A stretch of 64,000 nucleotides of DNA. Origin: Tupaia tana. Its lineage: Eukaryota; Chordata; Mammalia; Scandentia; Tupaiidae. A model generated the notes under the pieces. That model did not search any database. It saw nothing but the letters and a program-made list of their open reading frames with translations, and was not told the DNA's origin. Positions 1 to 10,829 of this stretch are shown piece by piece. The stretch spans positions 70,048,949 to 70,112,948 of the forward strand of contig JAKSZU010000009.1 in NCBI GenBank assembly GCA_026018925.1, given 5' to 3'. Both the position numbers and the translations under genes were made by a program. Each line of letters begins with the position of its first letter. The stretch's first letter is position 1.

Positions 1-345
1 CATGTATTATATATTTATGGGCTATAATGTGATGCTTTCAATACATTTACACTGTGGTATGATTAAATCAAGTTAATGAACAAATACACTACCACCTCAC
101 ACTTTTTTGAAGTGAATACATTTAAAATGCATTATTATACTAATCTATTTATCCAATAGATTAAAATTTATTCCTGTTAACTGAAATGTTTTACCCTTTG
201 ATCAACATTTTATCTTTCCCTGTGCATCTTCCTCCCCTGGTAACCATTCTTCTATAAATTGAACTTCTTTCAATTCCACATGTAAGATCATGTGGAATTT
301 GTTTTACTGAGCTTGGCTTATTTCACTTAGCATAATGCCACTTGG
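1..345 (-). mobile_element. L1 3' end/3' UTR fossil (old L1M-like)
   Basis: Read on the minus strand, this resembles the 3' end of an old mammalian L1. It has the run 'cttggcttatttcacttagc', which on the other strand reads as the familiar gctaagtgaaataagcc motif of L1 ends. It also has the AT-rich 'taaccattcttct' and 'tttatgggctataatgtgat' style 3' UTR. It starts outside the window and no open reading frame survives. The subfamily cannot be assigned without alignment. Confidence 0.65.
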
Positions 346-384
346 TTTTTACCAATGTTGTTATAATTTTCACTATGAAACAGG

Positions 385-600
385 ACTGTTAGTACATGAG
401 TTGGTAAACATTTTCTGTAATAGACCAGAGAGTAAATACTTTGGGCCTTGTAGGCCATGTAATCTTTTTTGCAACACAAGTCTACCATCTTAGTGTAAAA
501 GCACCACAGACAATGTATAAATACATGACCATATTCCAACAAAACTTTGCTTACAGATAATGACAATATGCTAGGTTTGATCACAGGCCATTGTTTGGTG
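385..600 (-). mobile_element. Candidate hAT-Charlie-like DNA transposon fossil
   Basis: The string 'gttggtaaacattttctgtaatagaccagagagtaaatactttgggccttgtaggcc', seen here in pieces, resembles an abundant old non-autonomous mammalian hAT element. So does the later 'attccaacaaaactttgctt'. No terminal inverted repeats can be shown confidently at the ends. The identification rests on remembered consensus similarity, so family and strand are tentative. Confidence 0.5.
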
Positions 601-750
601 AAAAGCGATGAATAACATAATATGTTTTAAGAACACTTCTAACTTGAGAAAATACTGCTGTAGTTTAAGAATACAAGCAAACAAATTCCAGTGTTGGTTT
701 CTAGCATTGTCTCTTTCTAATGCTATCTTAAGAAATTTTATAAAATATAT

Positions 751-1016
751 GGACCGGCAGTTAGCGTAATGGCTATGTCACTGGACTCCCATGTAGTCGA
801 GCATGGTTCGAGTCCCGGACCTGACAGCTTAAACTTGCATAGGGTGCATGCGCGTGCGAGCCCAAGACCCTGAGAGGAGAATGGAGGAGAAGGGATTGGG
901 GCATGGCCATACCCCCTGGGGGGTAATTTCTCACTTTCTTTTTCTCTGTTTCTCTCTGTCTTTCTGGCAAGCACATACGCCCTATAGCAAAACCTCTCCA
1001 AAAAAAGAAAAAAAAA
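751..1016 (+). mobile_element. SINE-L, full length
   Basis: A complete tRNA-like SINE runs from the ggaccggcag head through the B-box-like ggttcgagtcc, the CCCCCTGGGGGG hairpin and the CT block to aaaacctctcc and an A-rich tail. It is flanked by a perfect 20-bp target-site duplication, agaaattttataaaatatat, at 731-750 and 1017-1036. The perfect TSD indicates L1-type retroposition at a fairly recent date. Confidence 0.95.
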
Positions 1017-1036
1017 AGAAATTTTATAAAATATAT

Positions 1037-1817
1037 ACCATTACTTGTATTAGTGCAACAGCTTATATTCAATGTTGGATAATACCAATTTAATGTGTAA
1101 AAATAATGGTGAATTAATGAAAGCAAATTATATGAATAAAGCAAGGAGATGACATTATTTCAGTCCAAAAGGTAAATTCTACTTTGTAAACTTCAATGTT
1201 AACCTAAAAGTCTGATTTATAATATACGTGAAATGCCTTACTTGAGGATAAATTAGCAAGCAATAACAGAGATATCTTTCTTTAAAATGTATTAGCTAAT
1301 AAGAATGTAAGGTTGCGTGGCAACCACAAATCTCTTTCTAATTCCATAGAGTGCAAAAATCCTAGGAACAAGGAAGGCAAAATAAAACCTGTTCTTTACT
1401 GTTACTGTAATGAATTAGTAAGGAATACTTTATGTATGAATGTGGATTTCAGAATGTGTTAAAGGGAGAAGGGAGTCATCAAGGACAGACAAGTTTGACA
1501 TCCAAAGATCTCTATTATGTTGCTGAAGGACTGTCGAATAGCACTATGTTAGAAGGACATTCTTCTTGGAGATCTTGCAGGAAAACCAAGAAAGGCACAA
1601 GGAAATGTGTGGCAGAGATCAATAATGCACAGCCCAGGAAATGGAGCAGATAATCCAGTACACCTTTTTCTTCTATGTGTATTTATCAGGTTTTCTTTTT
1701 AATTAAAAATGCTTTAGGGCCAATTTATTTCCATTTCTTTATAAAAGGAGACATGGAAGTAAATATATAAAGGGACAAAAACACAACTTTGCACATTCAT
1801 GACAAATGACTATATGT

Positions 1818-1849
<32 letters not shown>

Positions 1850-3962
1850 ATGAAGGAAATATTTCTCAATGTCTTTACATTGAAAGAATTAGAATGGTCC
1901 TTTTGTAGAGCCCATGAGGAATATTAATGATAGGGAAGAGCAAAGATGACACATTGGATTTTAAATCTTTTTGTCAAATTAACTCTGGCTTTCCACACCT
2001 GTAAGTCTTCTTTTGGAGTAATTACAGTGATATCTACAGTCTTGAGAAGAGACTGCATGTAAATTATAATCAATTTTAGAAAACTTTAATGGCATTAATT
2101 TCATCTACTCCCCCTTTGTTTCTTACCTGTGCAACATTAGAATGTGTTTAATCTTAACTTTTGAAAGACTTAATAATGTACATGGGTAATTCTTTAAAAT
2201 GAAATAGTGTAATAAAATTCGCTAGTCTCTCTAGGGCTATTATGAAGACATTTTGAAATTGCCTATGATTTGTCCAAGCCTTAAGATCATATTTCATGTT
2301 TTTACTACAGGTGCTCTTCAGTGACAGAATTCAGAGAATGGTCTTTTTCTTCTTTCTTTTTATGTGTCACTTATTAAATAATGTCAAGAAGAAAAAAGAT
2401 TTTGTGGTACATGGCCTCAGGGGTAAAATAAAAAGGGATAAAGAGCTTAGCAAATAAGTCTACATTCTGCAAGATGTGCACAATATCCAATAATTTAATA
2501 CTAAAGGAGATTTTTAAAGTTTGGGTTTCTTTTTATTTCTTTTTATGCTTTGATAAAAGTATGAAAAAGATGGATATCTCTGACGTATGTTCATGTGAGC
2601 CACAATCTATGTGTTAGGTGATTTACCTCATATGCAAATTCATTATGGGTAGAAGATCAACTGCTACAGCTTATTTATATTCATTTCAATATGTAAGAAT
2701 CTAATAAAGAATTGTATATATGGTACCATTCACACACATGTTTATATCCATGTGATCTTTAACAAAAGAAAAAAGAATTAGAAAGCCTCATTTGCCTTTT
2801 TATTTTTTCTAGTAACTGAATACACACACACTATAAACTTTATTTGGAACAAAAATATTTACTATTCAGACATACAAAACTGAAAAAAAGGAAGATATTT
2901 GATAAAAAATGAAGGCACAGAAAATGTTGACTGTAGCTTTAAATAAGACTTTTCCAAATATATATATATTTTTTCTTTTTGAAAGTAACAAGAGCTTAAG
3001 CATCTCCTGCTGTCTTGTTGTTCGACATCCACTATTGCCCATCTGCCTATTGATTGGTAGGAAACTCCAAATGGGAATTTTATCTCATTAATCATGTCAT
3101 ATCACAGGGATTAGGACAAAAAAAAAACCTTTTATGCTTCGCAGCAGACATCTACTGCCCAGTAAGACAAGCGAACAAATATAATATGGATAGAATATCT
3201 TCACACTAATTAAAGGTCATCTATAAAATTGTGCACAAAAATTGCTTAGATTATGTTTTACCAGTTTGCACTCTCTGCATAATGAATAATATAAGAGCAC
3301 TCTAGCCTTTAAATTTCCTATTATTTTCTCATAGGCCAACAATGTGATTATTAAAACTCCATGCAAAAAACTGAGTCAATATAAATATTTCAAGTATCAA
3401 CACCATCACATGAAATTGTACAAAAAAACATAGTGAATAAAATAAGTTATGAAATTAATTTATTTGGCTGCATGAGTTTTCAAAAAATAACACTTATTTA
3501 TAAACTCAGAAAATGAAAACCAAATTCAAGTCTACCCAAACTAAAGTTATGATAACATATTCATGTTGATCAGTAGCACTTAGTATCTTTTTTCACATGA
3601 CATTTGAACTGTAGTACAGATATGGACCATAGGAAGAACATTTCCTGACCCATTATTAATTATCTTGGCTTTTGGATGCCACTAGGATTGTGGGCAAGGC
3701 TCTCATGGTTCTTCCATTGGCGTCTCACAGACATTGTATCTATGAGATATAGTTAAGAGTTTCATAACTACTTCACAGCTTCCTTACAACTGTTTTAATT
3801 TCCTCTTATCTTACACTGTCAATGTTATGTTCAACCAGACTGTGGCCAGGAATAATTGAATGTACTCCTTTTAATCATTTATTAATACCAAACAAGTCCA
3901 AAGATAAATAAGTCTAAAGAGTGTATATAAATGTTCTCAGTGTAATTTAGACCCTATCCATT
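1037..3962. other. Unrecognised AT-rich sequence with one TG microsatellite
   Basis: No repeat family or coding exon is recognised in this 2.9-kb stretch. It holds a (TG)n tract at about 1816-1850, poly-A runs and short spurious open frames. The largest, about 73 codons at 1432-1653, shows no recognisable domain, codon pattern or splice context. It may be old repeat decay or unique intergenic DNA. Confidence 0.6.
1816..1850. repeat. (TG)n microsatellite
   Basis: A run of alternating TG with few interruptions lies inside otherwise unique AT-rich sequence. Confidence 0.95.
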
Positions 3963-3980
3963 AATACTTTCTGACAATTG

Positions 3981-4240
3981 GAACCAGCAGTTAGCGTAAT
4001 GGCTATGTCACTGGACTCCCACGTAGTTGACCGCAGTTCGCGTCCCAGACCCGGTGGCTTAAACTCACGTCGGGCGCGTGTGCGTGCGTGCCCAAGATCC
4101 CGAGAGGAGAATGGAGGAGAAGGGACTGTGGCATGGCCATCCCTCCTGGGGGGTGATTTCTCGCTTTCTATCTCTCTGTCTCTCTCTGTCTGGCGAGTTC
4201 ACGTGCCCTATAACAAAAACCTCTCCAAAAAAAGAAAAAA
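3981..4240 (+). mobile_element. SINE-L, full length
   Basis: The head gaaccagcagttagcgtaat, the CpG-rich tcgggcgcgtgtgcgtgcgt block, the hairpin and the cctctcc-A tail are all present. The TSD aatactttctgac is seen at about 3963-3975 and 4241-4253, with a few mismatches beyond it. Retained CpGs suggest a fairly young copy. Confidence 0.95.
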
Positions 4241-4498
4241 AATACTTTCTGACCATTAATGTACCATAAAACATGCTACAACATTTTTGTTACATATTAA
4301 GCCATATATGTGCCAATTGAAATGTATTCTGTTAAGAAAAATGACAGGTATAATGAGAAATACATTGTCCTTAAAAAAGCTCAAAATGTCTAACCAAAAC
4401 CTAGGATAACTGCCAAAATAATGTTAAGTATGTCCTACAGTTTGACCATTTTTTGAACCCAAATGTCCATGTATGATCATGCTCCATTACTCTTATGC

Positions 4499-4542
4499 AC
4501 ACACACACACATACACAGGATACACACACACACACACACACA
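4499..4542. repeat. (CA)n microsatellite, interrupted
   Basis: Two CA runs are separated by a short 'atacacaggata' interruption. Frames through it give Cys-Val repeats and are not genes. Confidence 0.9.
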
Positions 4543-4637
4543 GTGTAGAATTCAAAGACTTCCACAAGTTCCTGCACCCCTTTTGTACACACACTATATA
4601 ATCATCTTCACTTGAGTGTGAATGGAATTTGTGAATA

Positions 4638-4722
4638 TATTCGCTCATCAGAAAAGTTATAACATGTTTGTTTTCTGTTTTTCTAGGCAAAAAGGCGTCA
4701 TTACTTTTATGATGACCCAATA
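4638..4722. mobile_element. Mariner-like MITE, copy 1
   Basis: This is an approximately 85-bp near-palindrome bounded by TA dinucleotides. The left end tattcgctcatcagaaaag mirrors the reverse complement of the right end, tattgggtcatcataaaag. The ends and size recall the 80-bp palindromic mariner-derived elements known in primates and cattle. Two other full copies lie at 28.2 and 53.9 kb. There is no coding capacity. The strand is arbitrary. Confidence 0.8.
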
Positions 4723-4814
4723 ATATAGTTTCACATAATTATGTTACATAATATAGAAAAGAGATGTTATTAGGAGTTCTTTTCAATTGACTTGGAATTT
4801 TTAAAAAGAGAAAT

Positions 4815-5205
4815 TACACTGGATGGACCTGACATTTTCAGGTGGCCTCATAAAAGCCAGAAGAAGGAGCATATGCTTCTATTGGTCTTGAACAAGAAAA
4901 AATGCCATGTTAATAGTAAGTTCATACAGCAGAGAACACTGGTCAGTCCCTAGGTGCTAAGCGCCTTAATCTTACAAACTGAATTCTACAATCTACCAGT
5001 GAATTTGGAAGAGGACTCCAAGATTATCTTATGAGATAAGTCAACCAACATGTTGAGTGCAGTTTATTGAGATCCTAAGTAGAAAGACTAGATAACTCAT
5101 GCCTAGGCACTTAACCCATGAAAGATGATAAAGTTATATTGTATTAAGCTGCTAAGATTGTGGGAATTTGTTATAAAGCAATAGAAGTTTATTACACAAT
5201 TATAC
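4815..5205 (+). mobile_element. MaLR (MLT1-type) LTR, solo and degraded
   Basis: The 3' half has the layout of an ERVL-MaLR LTR: 'gaattctacaatctaccagtgaatttggaag', here in mutated form, then 'ttgtattaagctgctaag' and 'gtgggaatttgttataaagc'. The last two match the conserved U3/R end of MLT1-like LTRs. The 5' end is poorly preserved. No internal retroviral sequence is present. Confidence 0.65.
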
Positions 5206-5590
5206 ACACATATATACACTTGTTATGAGGTTTCCATGTTTAATACTTAATCTCTTCTGGATATCTATGTTTAATAGGTGTTTTAACTTTAACCATTTAT
5301 GAAAGGAAGTAATGCATTGTAAACTTTGTTTATTCTCATACATATGTAGAATGTTTTCTGTAACCTTTAAAATTTACCTTGGATTCAAGAAATGCAGGAC
5401 CAAAAAGGAAAGCCAACAAGCTAACATGTTTTGCTTTGCTCTGTTTTGTTCATGAAGGCATTATTTTATTTACCTATATAATATACCTTATTACTCTCAT
5501 TTTCTGTAGAACACTACTTAAAATTTGACTTGGAATTCTAAGTCAAACTATCTTGTCAGTCTCATGTGTGAGAAAATACAGAATTGCTCT
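5205..5590. other. Unrecognised AT-rich sequence
   Basis: No repeat, exon or regulatory motif is recognised between the LTR and the next L1. Simple AT richness is the only visible property. Confidence 0.5.
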
Positions 5591-6454
5591 TGAGACAACC
5601 CTTCATTTTTAACATTTTATTTATTTATCCTTATTCAATTGTATAATTTTACATTTAATCACTGTTCATGTTTTATTATATTCTTTTAAAATTTTACTTT
5701 TTTTTCATTTAATCACTGCAAATCTCCACAGCATACAAAATGAATCTTCCTAGCATGAATAAACTGCATAACAATCTAATCAAAGACATTACATACATTA
5801 TCATCAGCATAATTTTCCACTTTTGTATCCATTAAATATTGTACATTTCCCCCCTCCCATGATTCCCTCCCTTCCATTTTATAGATATTTAGAAATTGTT
5901 TGAGTAAAATGGGGATTACATCTTCTTTAAAAGTTTCTTTATATTTTGATCTTATTTCTTCATTGATTGTAAAGTCATTCAGTAGTAGGTTCTTTAGTTT
6001 CCATGTGTTTGTGTATTCTCAAGGTTTTTTCTGTAGTTAATTTCAAGTTTAACTTCATTGTAGAGAAGTTGCTTTATATAATTATATAGATATATAGTTT
6101 CTATATCTTTTAATTTGTAAAGGCTTGTTTTGTGCCTTATTGTGTGGTCATTCTTCAAGTAGTTTCCATGTAGGGATGAGAAAAATGTGTATTTTGTGGT
6201 GGTTGGATGGAAAGTTCTATAGATGTCTGTCAAGTCCATTTCATTTACAGTATCAGTTAGATCTTGCATTTTTTTTTCTTATTTTTTGTCTAGCTCATCT
6301 GTTCAAAAGAGATAGTGGGATGATGAGAGCTCCATTGATTAGCATGCTGGAGTCTATATCTTCCTTTAGATCTAGCAGTCTTTCTTTCACATATTTGGGT
6401 GCTCTATGGGTGTATAGATAATTATAAGTGTTGTATATTTTTTTTGCTAAATAA

Positions 6455-6615
6455 CTACTTTACTTAACTTTATTTATTCATTTTAATTTGACAAGAGAGG
6501 GATAGAGCAAGAGAGAGGAAAAGTAAGAAAGCAAGCTATCAGTTCTGGGACTCGAACTGTGGTCAGCAATGTAAGAGTCCAACGTCCTTAACCACCATTC
6601 CAACTGCCAGCCCCA
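6455..6615 (-). mobile_element. SINE-S inside L1
   Basis: The minus-strand copy of the short SINE reads here as tttatttattcattttaatttgacaagagaggg ... ccaactgccagcccc. It interrupts the L1 endonuclease region. Similar short flanks (ataagtgttgtat and ataatgttatttc) look like a decayed TSD. It postdates the L1. Confidence 0.85.
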
Positions 6616-7758
6616 TAATGTTATTTCTTCTTGATGAATTAGTCCTTTTAGTACTATACAGTGTTCTTTGTCTCTTCTTACACTTTTTGTCTTAAAGTCT
6701 ATTTTGTCTGCTATTAGTGTTGCTACTCCAGCCTTTTAAAAATTTTCCATTTGCATGGAACATCTTTTACTAGCCTTTCACTTTCAATCTATGTATGTCT
6801 TTATCCATGAGGTGCATTTCTTGTAGACAGCATGAAGAGGGCTCCTATTTTTTTTATCCATTCAGCCAGTCTGTGTCTTTTAATTTTAGCATTTAATCCT
6901 TTAACATTCAACATTATTATTGATATTTGCAGACTTATCTCTGTCATTTTTGTTAGCTATTTGATGTTGTTGTTGTTGTTGTTGCTTTGTGATCTCTTAT
7001 TTCTATTTGTTTCACTTTATTTTTTTCCTGATATAGTACTCCCTTCAATAGTTCTTAAAGGGGTGGCCTAGCTTTCATAAATTCTTTCAGTTTTTGTTTA
7101 TCTGAGAATGTTTTAATTTCTCCTTCCTATTTGAAGGATAATTTTGCTGGGTATAGTATTCTTGTTTGGAACTGTTTCTTTAGAGTTTTGAATGTTTTCC
7201 CATTCTTTCTTTGACTGCATCATTTCAGTTGACAGATCTGATGTTAACCTGATAGGATATACTTTGTACATAACGTGATGCTTCTCTCTTGCCATTTTTA
7301 TAATCTTGTCTTTGTCTTTGATTTTTACCAATATGACTATGATGTAGTGTGGAGAGGATTTTCTTATGCTGATTCTACTCGATTTCCTTTGTGCTTCCTG
7401 GATTTGTATGTCTTTATGTTTCCTTAGATTTGGAAAGTTTTCAGACAGTGTTTTATGAAAGAGGTTTTCTATGCCTTTACCAGCTTCAAGGCTTCTGGAA
7501 TTCCCTTTATTCGGATAGTTGAGCAATTACTGTTATCTAGTATTTACCACATATTATCTTCTTTTTTCTTTGTTATGTTTTCATTCTTTTTCATCACTTG
7601 GATTAATTCAAAAGTTTTGTCATCCAGATGAGAGATTCTTCTGCATGGTCCAATGTGCTATTGATGCTTTCAAGAGAGATTTTGATTTCTTATTTTGTGT
7701 TACTGTTTTGTTCTTTTTTTTAAGGTGTCTATCCTCCTTCTATTATCTTGGAATTGGT

Positions 7759-7760
<2 letters not shown>

Positions 7761-7811
<51 letters not shown>
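7761..7811. repeat. (TA)n microsatellite within L1 ORF1 region
   Basis: About 25 uninterrupted TA units lie in the decayed ORF1 coiled-coil region. Frames through it translate as Ile-Tyr repeats and are artefacts. Confidence 0.97.
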
Positions 7812-7816
<5 letters not shown>

Positions 7817-8407
7817 TTCTCATTGAGTTTTTAAACGATAAATATTCTGAATTACATTTCTCTCATTTCTGTTATTTCTTTTTTTTTTTCATAGTTGATG
7901 AGGAATTGCTGTGTTCTTTTGAGGGAAATATCCTTCCTGTTTTTCTCCTATTTCTTGAAGTTCTTTGTTTTCTAGGCATCTTGTTAGGCACTTGCTTTTC
8001 CCTACCAATTTGTGGTAGGTTTCTGGGCCTGTACACTTGTGTACTTCTCTATGTTATACTTTAGTTCCACAACAGTTTCCCTCTTATTTCCAAATTTTTT
8101 TAATTCCAACATGGCTCAGTGCTGACTTGAGGCTGATTTTAAGGTATTAGGTAAGATCACATGTTGTGTTCAATTTATGGGCCTAACGAACCTGCTCCTC
8201 CTGGCTCTGGGACCCATAGAGGGTCTGGTCAGTGGTGGAAGACCCAGTCAGTCTCAATGCCTTACTGTCTCTGGGAACTGCATAGGTCTTTGCAGGTGTA
8301 TGTGGGAGAGATTCTATGACACTTCCTATTCCTCTGGGAACTACAGAGGACCTGGAGAGTGGTGGAAGACCCAGCCAAAGAGCTCCAATGCCTTTCTGTC
8401 TCTGGAC

Positions 8408-8725
8408 AATCACTGTTCATCTTTACAGCATACAAAATGAATTTTGTGAGCATGAATACACTATGTATTACCCCAGTCAAAGATATTACCATACACTTTA
8501 TCATCAACAGATAACTTTCCATCTTTGTGACTGTTAAATGTCATGCTTTATGTCCCCACTGATTCCCTCCCTTTCATCCCCCATTGCCCACACCTTTTCC
8601 ACACTGTCTCTAGTATTCACAGTTGCTTTCCATCGTTTTTTATACTTCTAGTCTTTCAGTTTCTGCCATAGAGTGTGGAAATTCAATATATAATGAAAAG
8701 GGGTACATAATGCCTCTTTAATAGA
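8408..8725 (-). mobile_element. L1 3' UTR fragment
   Basis: It begins 'aatcactgttcatctttaca', and continues with 'catcaacagataactttcca', a stretch of 'cctccctttcatccccc' type, and 'ctttcagtttctgccataga'. The same modules occur at 5.7, 18.6, 31.3, 31.7, 32.2 and 35.3 kb, where they precede ORF2 3' ends. It is a 5'-truncated copy lying head-to-tail against the previous L1. Confidence 0.75.
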
Positions 8726-8879
8726 TTCATTGTACAGTAAACTCTCACAGCATTCACTTACTAATCCCTCTGAAAGTGCTTTATTCAAGTACCTTCATCT
8801 TTTCAAATGTCTTTTTAATTATTACTCAGGCAATGTTGACAGAGATAACAATCACTGATTATTGTGTCTTTTTCATTTC

Positions 8880-9113
8880 TAATTACCAGAGGGCACATGT
8901 GCTCCCCAGAGAGAAAGAGAAAGAGCTAGAAAGTATCAACTCAACTAATGGGGCATGGTCATGTCACGATTTTTTTCTCTTCATTTCTCTACACCATCAG
9001 AATTTGAGGTAAGTGTGCATGTAAGCCACTGAGGCCAGTATTTGAAACTTGATCAGCTATATGAGAATAATTCCCTAGGCACAGTGTTTAACTTCCACAC
9101 TATGTGACTGACC
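8880..9113 (-). mobile_element. SINE-O, decayed
   Basis: The minus-strand remains of an old long SINE include 'agggcacatgtgctccccagagagaaag' in two recognisable blocks, then 'ggggcatggtcatgtcacga', 'aagtgtgcatgtaagccact' and a degraded tRNA-like head ending near 'atgtgactgaccc'. There is no clear TSD, which fits considerable age. Confidence 0.65.
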
Positions 9114-9404
9114 CTATTGTGCCCTTCCTAGTTTTATACTCATGCTTCCTCTTACACGTTATAATCTCCTGGAAGACCTATTTTCAACACTGTTGTCTGC
9201 TGGGCAACTCCACCTCCGCATCACCCTAGGTACCTCAGATCAGCATATCCAAATCAGATCTCACACAGCGTTTCTTCAAATACACCACATTTTGCTGTCC
9301 TATTTTATTTTATTTCTTGTTCAACTATATTATCATACTTATATATATATATAAGTTTATAATCTCATTGTCATAATTTTATATAGTTATTTATATTTTA
9401 TTCT

Positions 9405-10195
9405 TTTGAAGAATTTCAACACCTGGTAAGTACAATTGATTCAAATAAAAAGCTCAAGATATACAGTGAAAAGTTTACCTGCCACTTCCATTCACATCAT
9501 CCCAGTTCCACTCTACTTCCCATCCGGCACAATACATTTCTATTAATTGATTATGTATTCCCTCAGAGTTTTCTTGTGATTTCATGTAAATATGAGAATA
9601 TATTGCCATTGTTTTGCACAAAATGATCTTACTTATACATTGATTTTTTACTCTTCATAATCTATCTTTATATTCCTTTCTAAAGCAGTACACTTACAGC
9701 TTCTATATTCTTTGGTTGCAGCTAATGTACCCACATACTGTAACATACATAGCTTATCTTTGGTGGAAATTTGGGTTATTTTGATGTTTTGTTATTAGAA
9801 ATAAAACTGGAATAAATAATTTTGAATATAACTCATTTTTATGTTACCCAAATGTGCAATAAATTTCCTGAAATAGAAAAACTCTGTTAAAGACACGTAA
9901 ATTTGGAATTTTGGTATTGCCTAAACTAGTCTACATCACCTTCAGCAATATGTATGTCAGTTTTCCCACAGTCTAGAAAACAGAGTATGTTAGCAAACCT
10001 AATTTTTTGTTCCTTATAGGGGAAAATGCTGGCTCAGTATTGCTTAATTTTCATTTTTTTAACATAAATTCAACTGAGTAACTATTTGTAAGTTTGAGAA
10101 TTACATGAATTTTCTTTTATCAGAAATGCTTCATACATACTGCCTATTTTTCATTTGGTGATTATTATTTTTATTATATTTTTATTGCTATTTAT
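9405..10195 (-). mobile_element. Old L1 (L1ME-like) ORF2 3' end and 3' UTR
   Basis: The minus-strand order matches the conserved end of old L1 ORF2, with decayed counterparts of 'ccaccagcaatgtatgagag', 'tttccccacagcctcgccaa' and 'ctcagtgtagttttaatttgc' at about 9930-10060. An AT-rich 3' UTR lies on the left. No reading frame survives. Confidence 0.7.
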
Positions 10196-10198
10196 ATT

Positions 10199-10245
10199 TG
10201 ATTGTTGGGAAAGTCATGATGTGTTTTTGCATAGAAAGCTTTCTC
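10199..10245. mobile_element. Mariner-like MITE, half copy
   Basis: gggaaagtcatgatgtgttt followed by ttgcatagaaag matches one arm of the MITE at 53.9 kb (ggaaaagtcatgac and aaaatgcgtcatgac on opposite strands, and the loop-side tgcatagaaa). The second arm is missing, so this is a truncated fourth copy. Confidence 0.55.
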
Positions 10246-10284
10246 TGTTTCAAAGTTTTAAATATTTTCTTCCAGTTTTTTTTT

Positions 10285-10533
10285 CTTCTTTATTTAGAGA
10301 GAGAGAGAGATTTTTGCAATAGGGCTTGTGCACTCAGCAGAAAGACAGAGAGAGATAAGGAAGAAACCCCCCCCCCACCCCCCGAGGGGTTGGCCATGCT
10401 GCAATCCCTTCTCTTCCATTCTCCTCTCAGGATTTTAGACACACACAAACATGCACCCAGCACAAGTTTTATGCCACCGGACTGGGACTTGAATTGATGT
10501 GGACTATGTGGGAGTCCAGTGACATAACCATTG
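10285..10533 (-). mobile_element. SINE-L-like, diverged
   Basis: The minus-strand copy shows the pyrimidine block, a C-rich expansion of the hairpin (about 10367-10383), 'ctgcaatcccttctcttcca' and a head ending 'gtccagtgacataaccattg'. The first tRNA-like bases appear lost. No convincing TSD is present. Confidence 0.8.
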
Positions 10534-10599
10534 ATTATCTTTTGATTCTTCCCTGGTTTCTTTTAATACTTATGGTTCAAAAACAAACAGGTTTGGAAA

Positions 10600-10815
10600 C
10601 AACTCATGATACAGCAGTTGAGAGTTGTACATGGAAGGCAGGGTTCCACATGACTAATCATGATTAGAGTCTAGCCCCAACAGCTTGGAGGATGGCATGC
10701 CAAAAATCCTGTCCTGATGGGATGGGAAAAGGGGTTACAACATGAACCACAGTCTGTTGAGGGTGATTTCTCTCTTCTCTTGTGTGTGCACCTGCTCTTA
10801 GGCTATATATATTGA
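10600..10815 (+). mobile_element. Possible SINE-O remnant
   Basis: Fragments such as 'ccccaacagcttggaggatg', 'gggaaaaggggttacaacat' and 'gagggtgatttctctcttct' keep the order seen in older SINEs of this window. Divergence is high and the head is unclear. Confidence 0.4.
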
Positions 10816-10829
10816 ATATAAGTAGGCTG

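Larger units (their letters stand above)
5600..8410 (-). mobile_element. L1 with large internal deletions, interrupted by a SINE
   Basis: On the minus strand, right to left, there is a 5' UTR-like segment with a 127-bp direct repeat (about 8160-8410), then ORF1 remnants. At 7113-7526 a 137-codon frame carries the RNA-binding C-terminal half, with IQIQEAQRKSSRISIRKSSP. Next come the inter-ORF region and the endonuclease part of ORF2 (about 5940-6900, with DLTDIYRTFHPTTTKYTFFS). Near 5930 the sequence jumps to a short reverse-transcriptase piece, and near 5885 to a 3' UTR. Most of the RT and the cysteine-rich C-terminus are absent. The element is dead: many stops and frameshifts. Confidence 0.88.

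Noticed and set aside
773-1144. Open frames of 60-155 codons across SINE copies (also 57249-58013, 254 codons)
   Set aside because: They run through tRNA-like SINE sequence and repeat in the same form at many loci. The long one at 57249-58013 reads through two adjacent SINE copies, so none is a gene.
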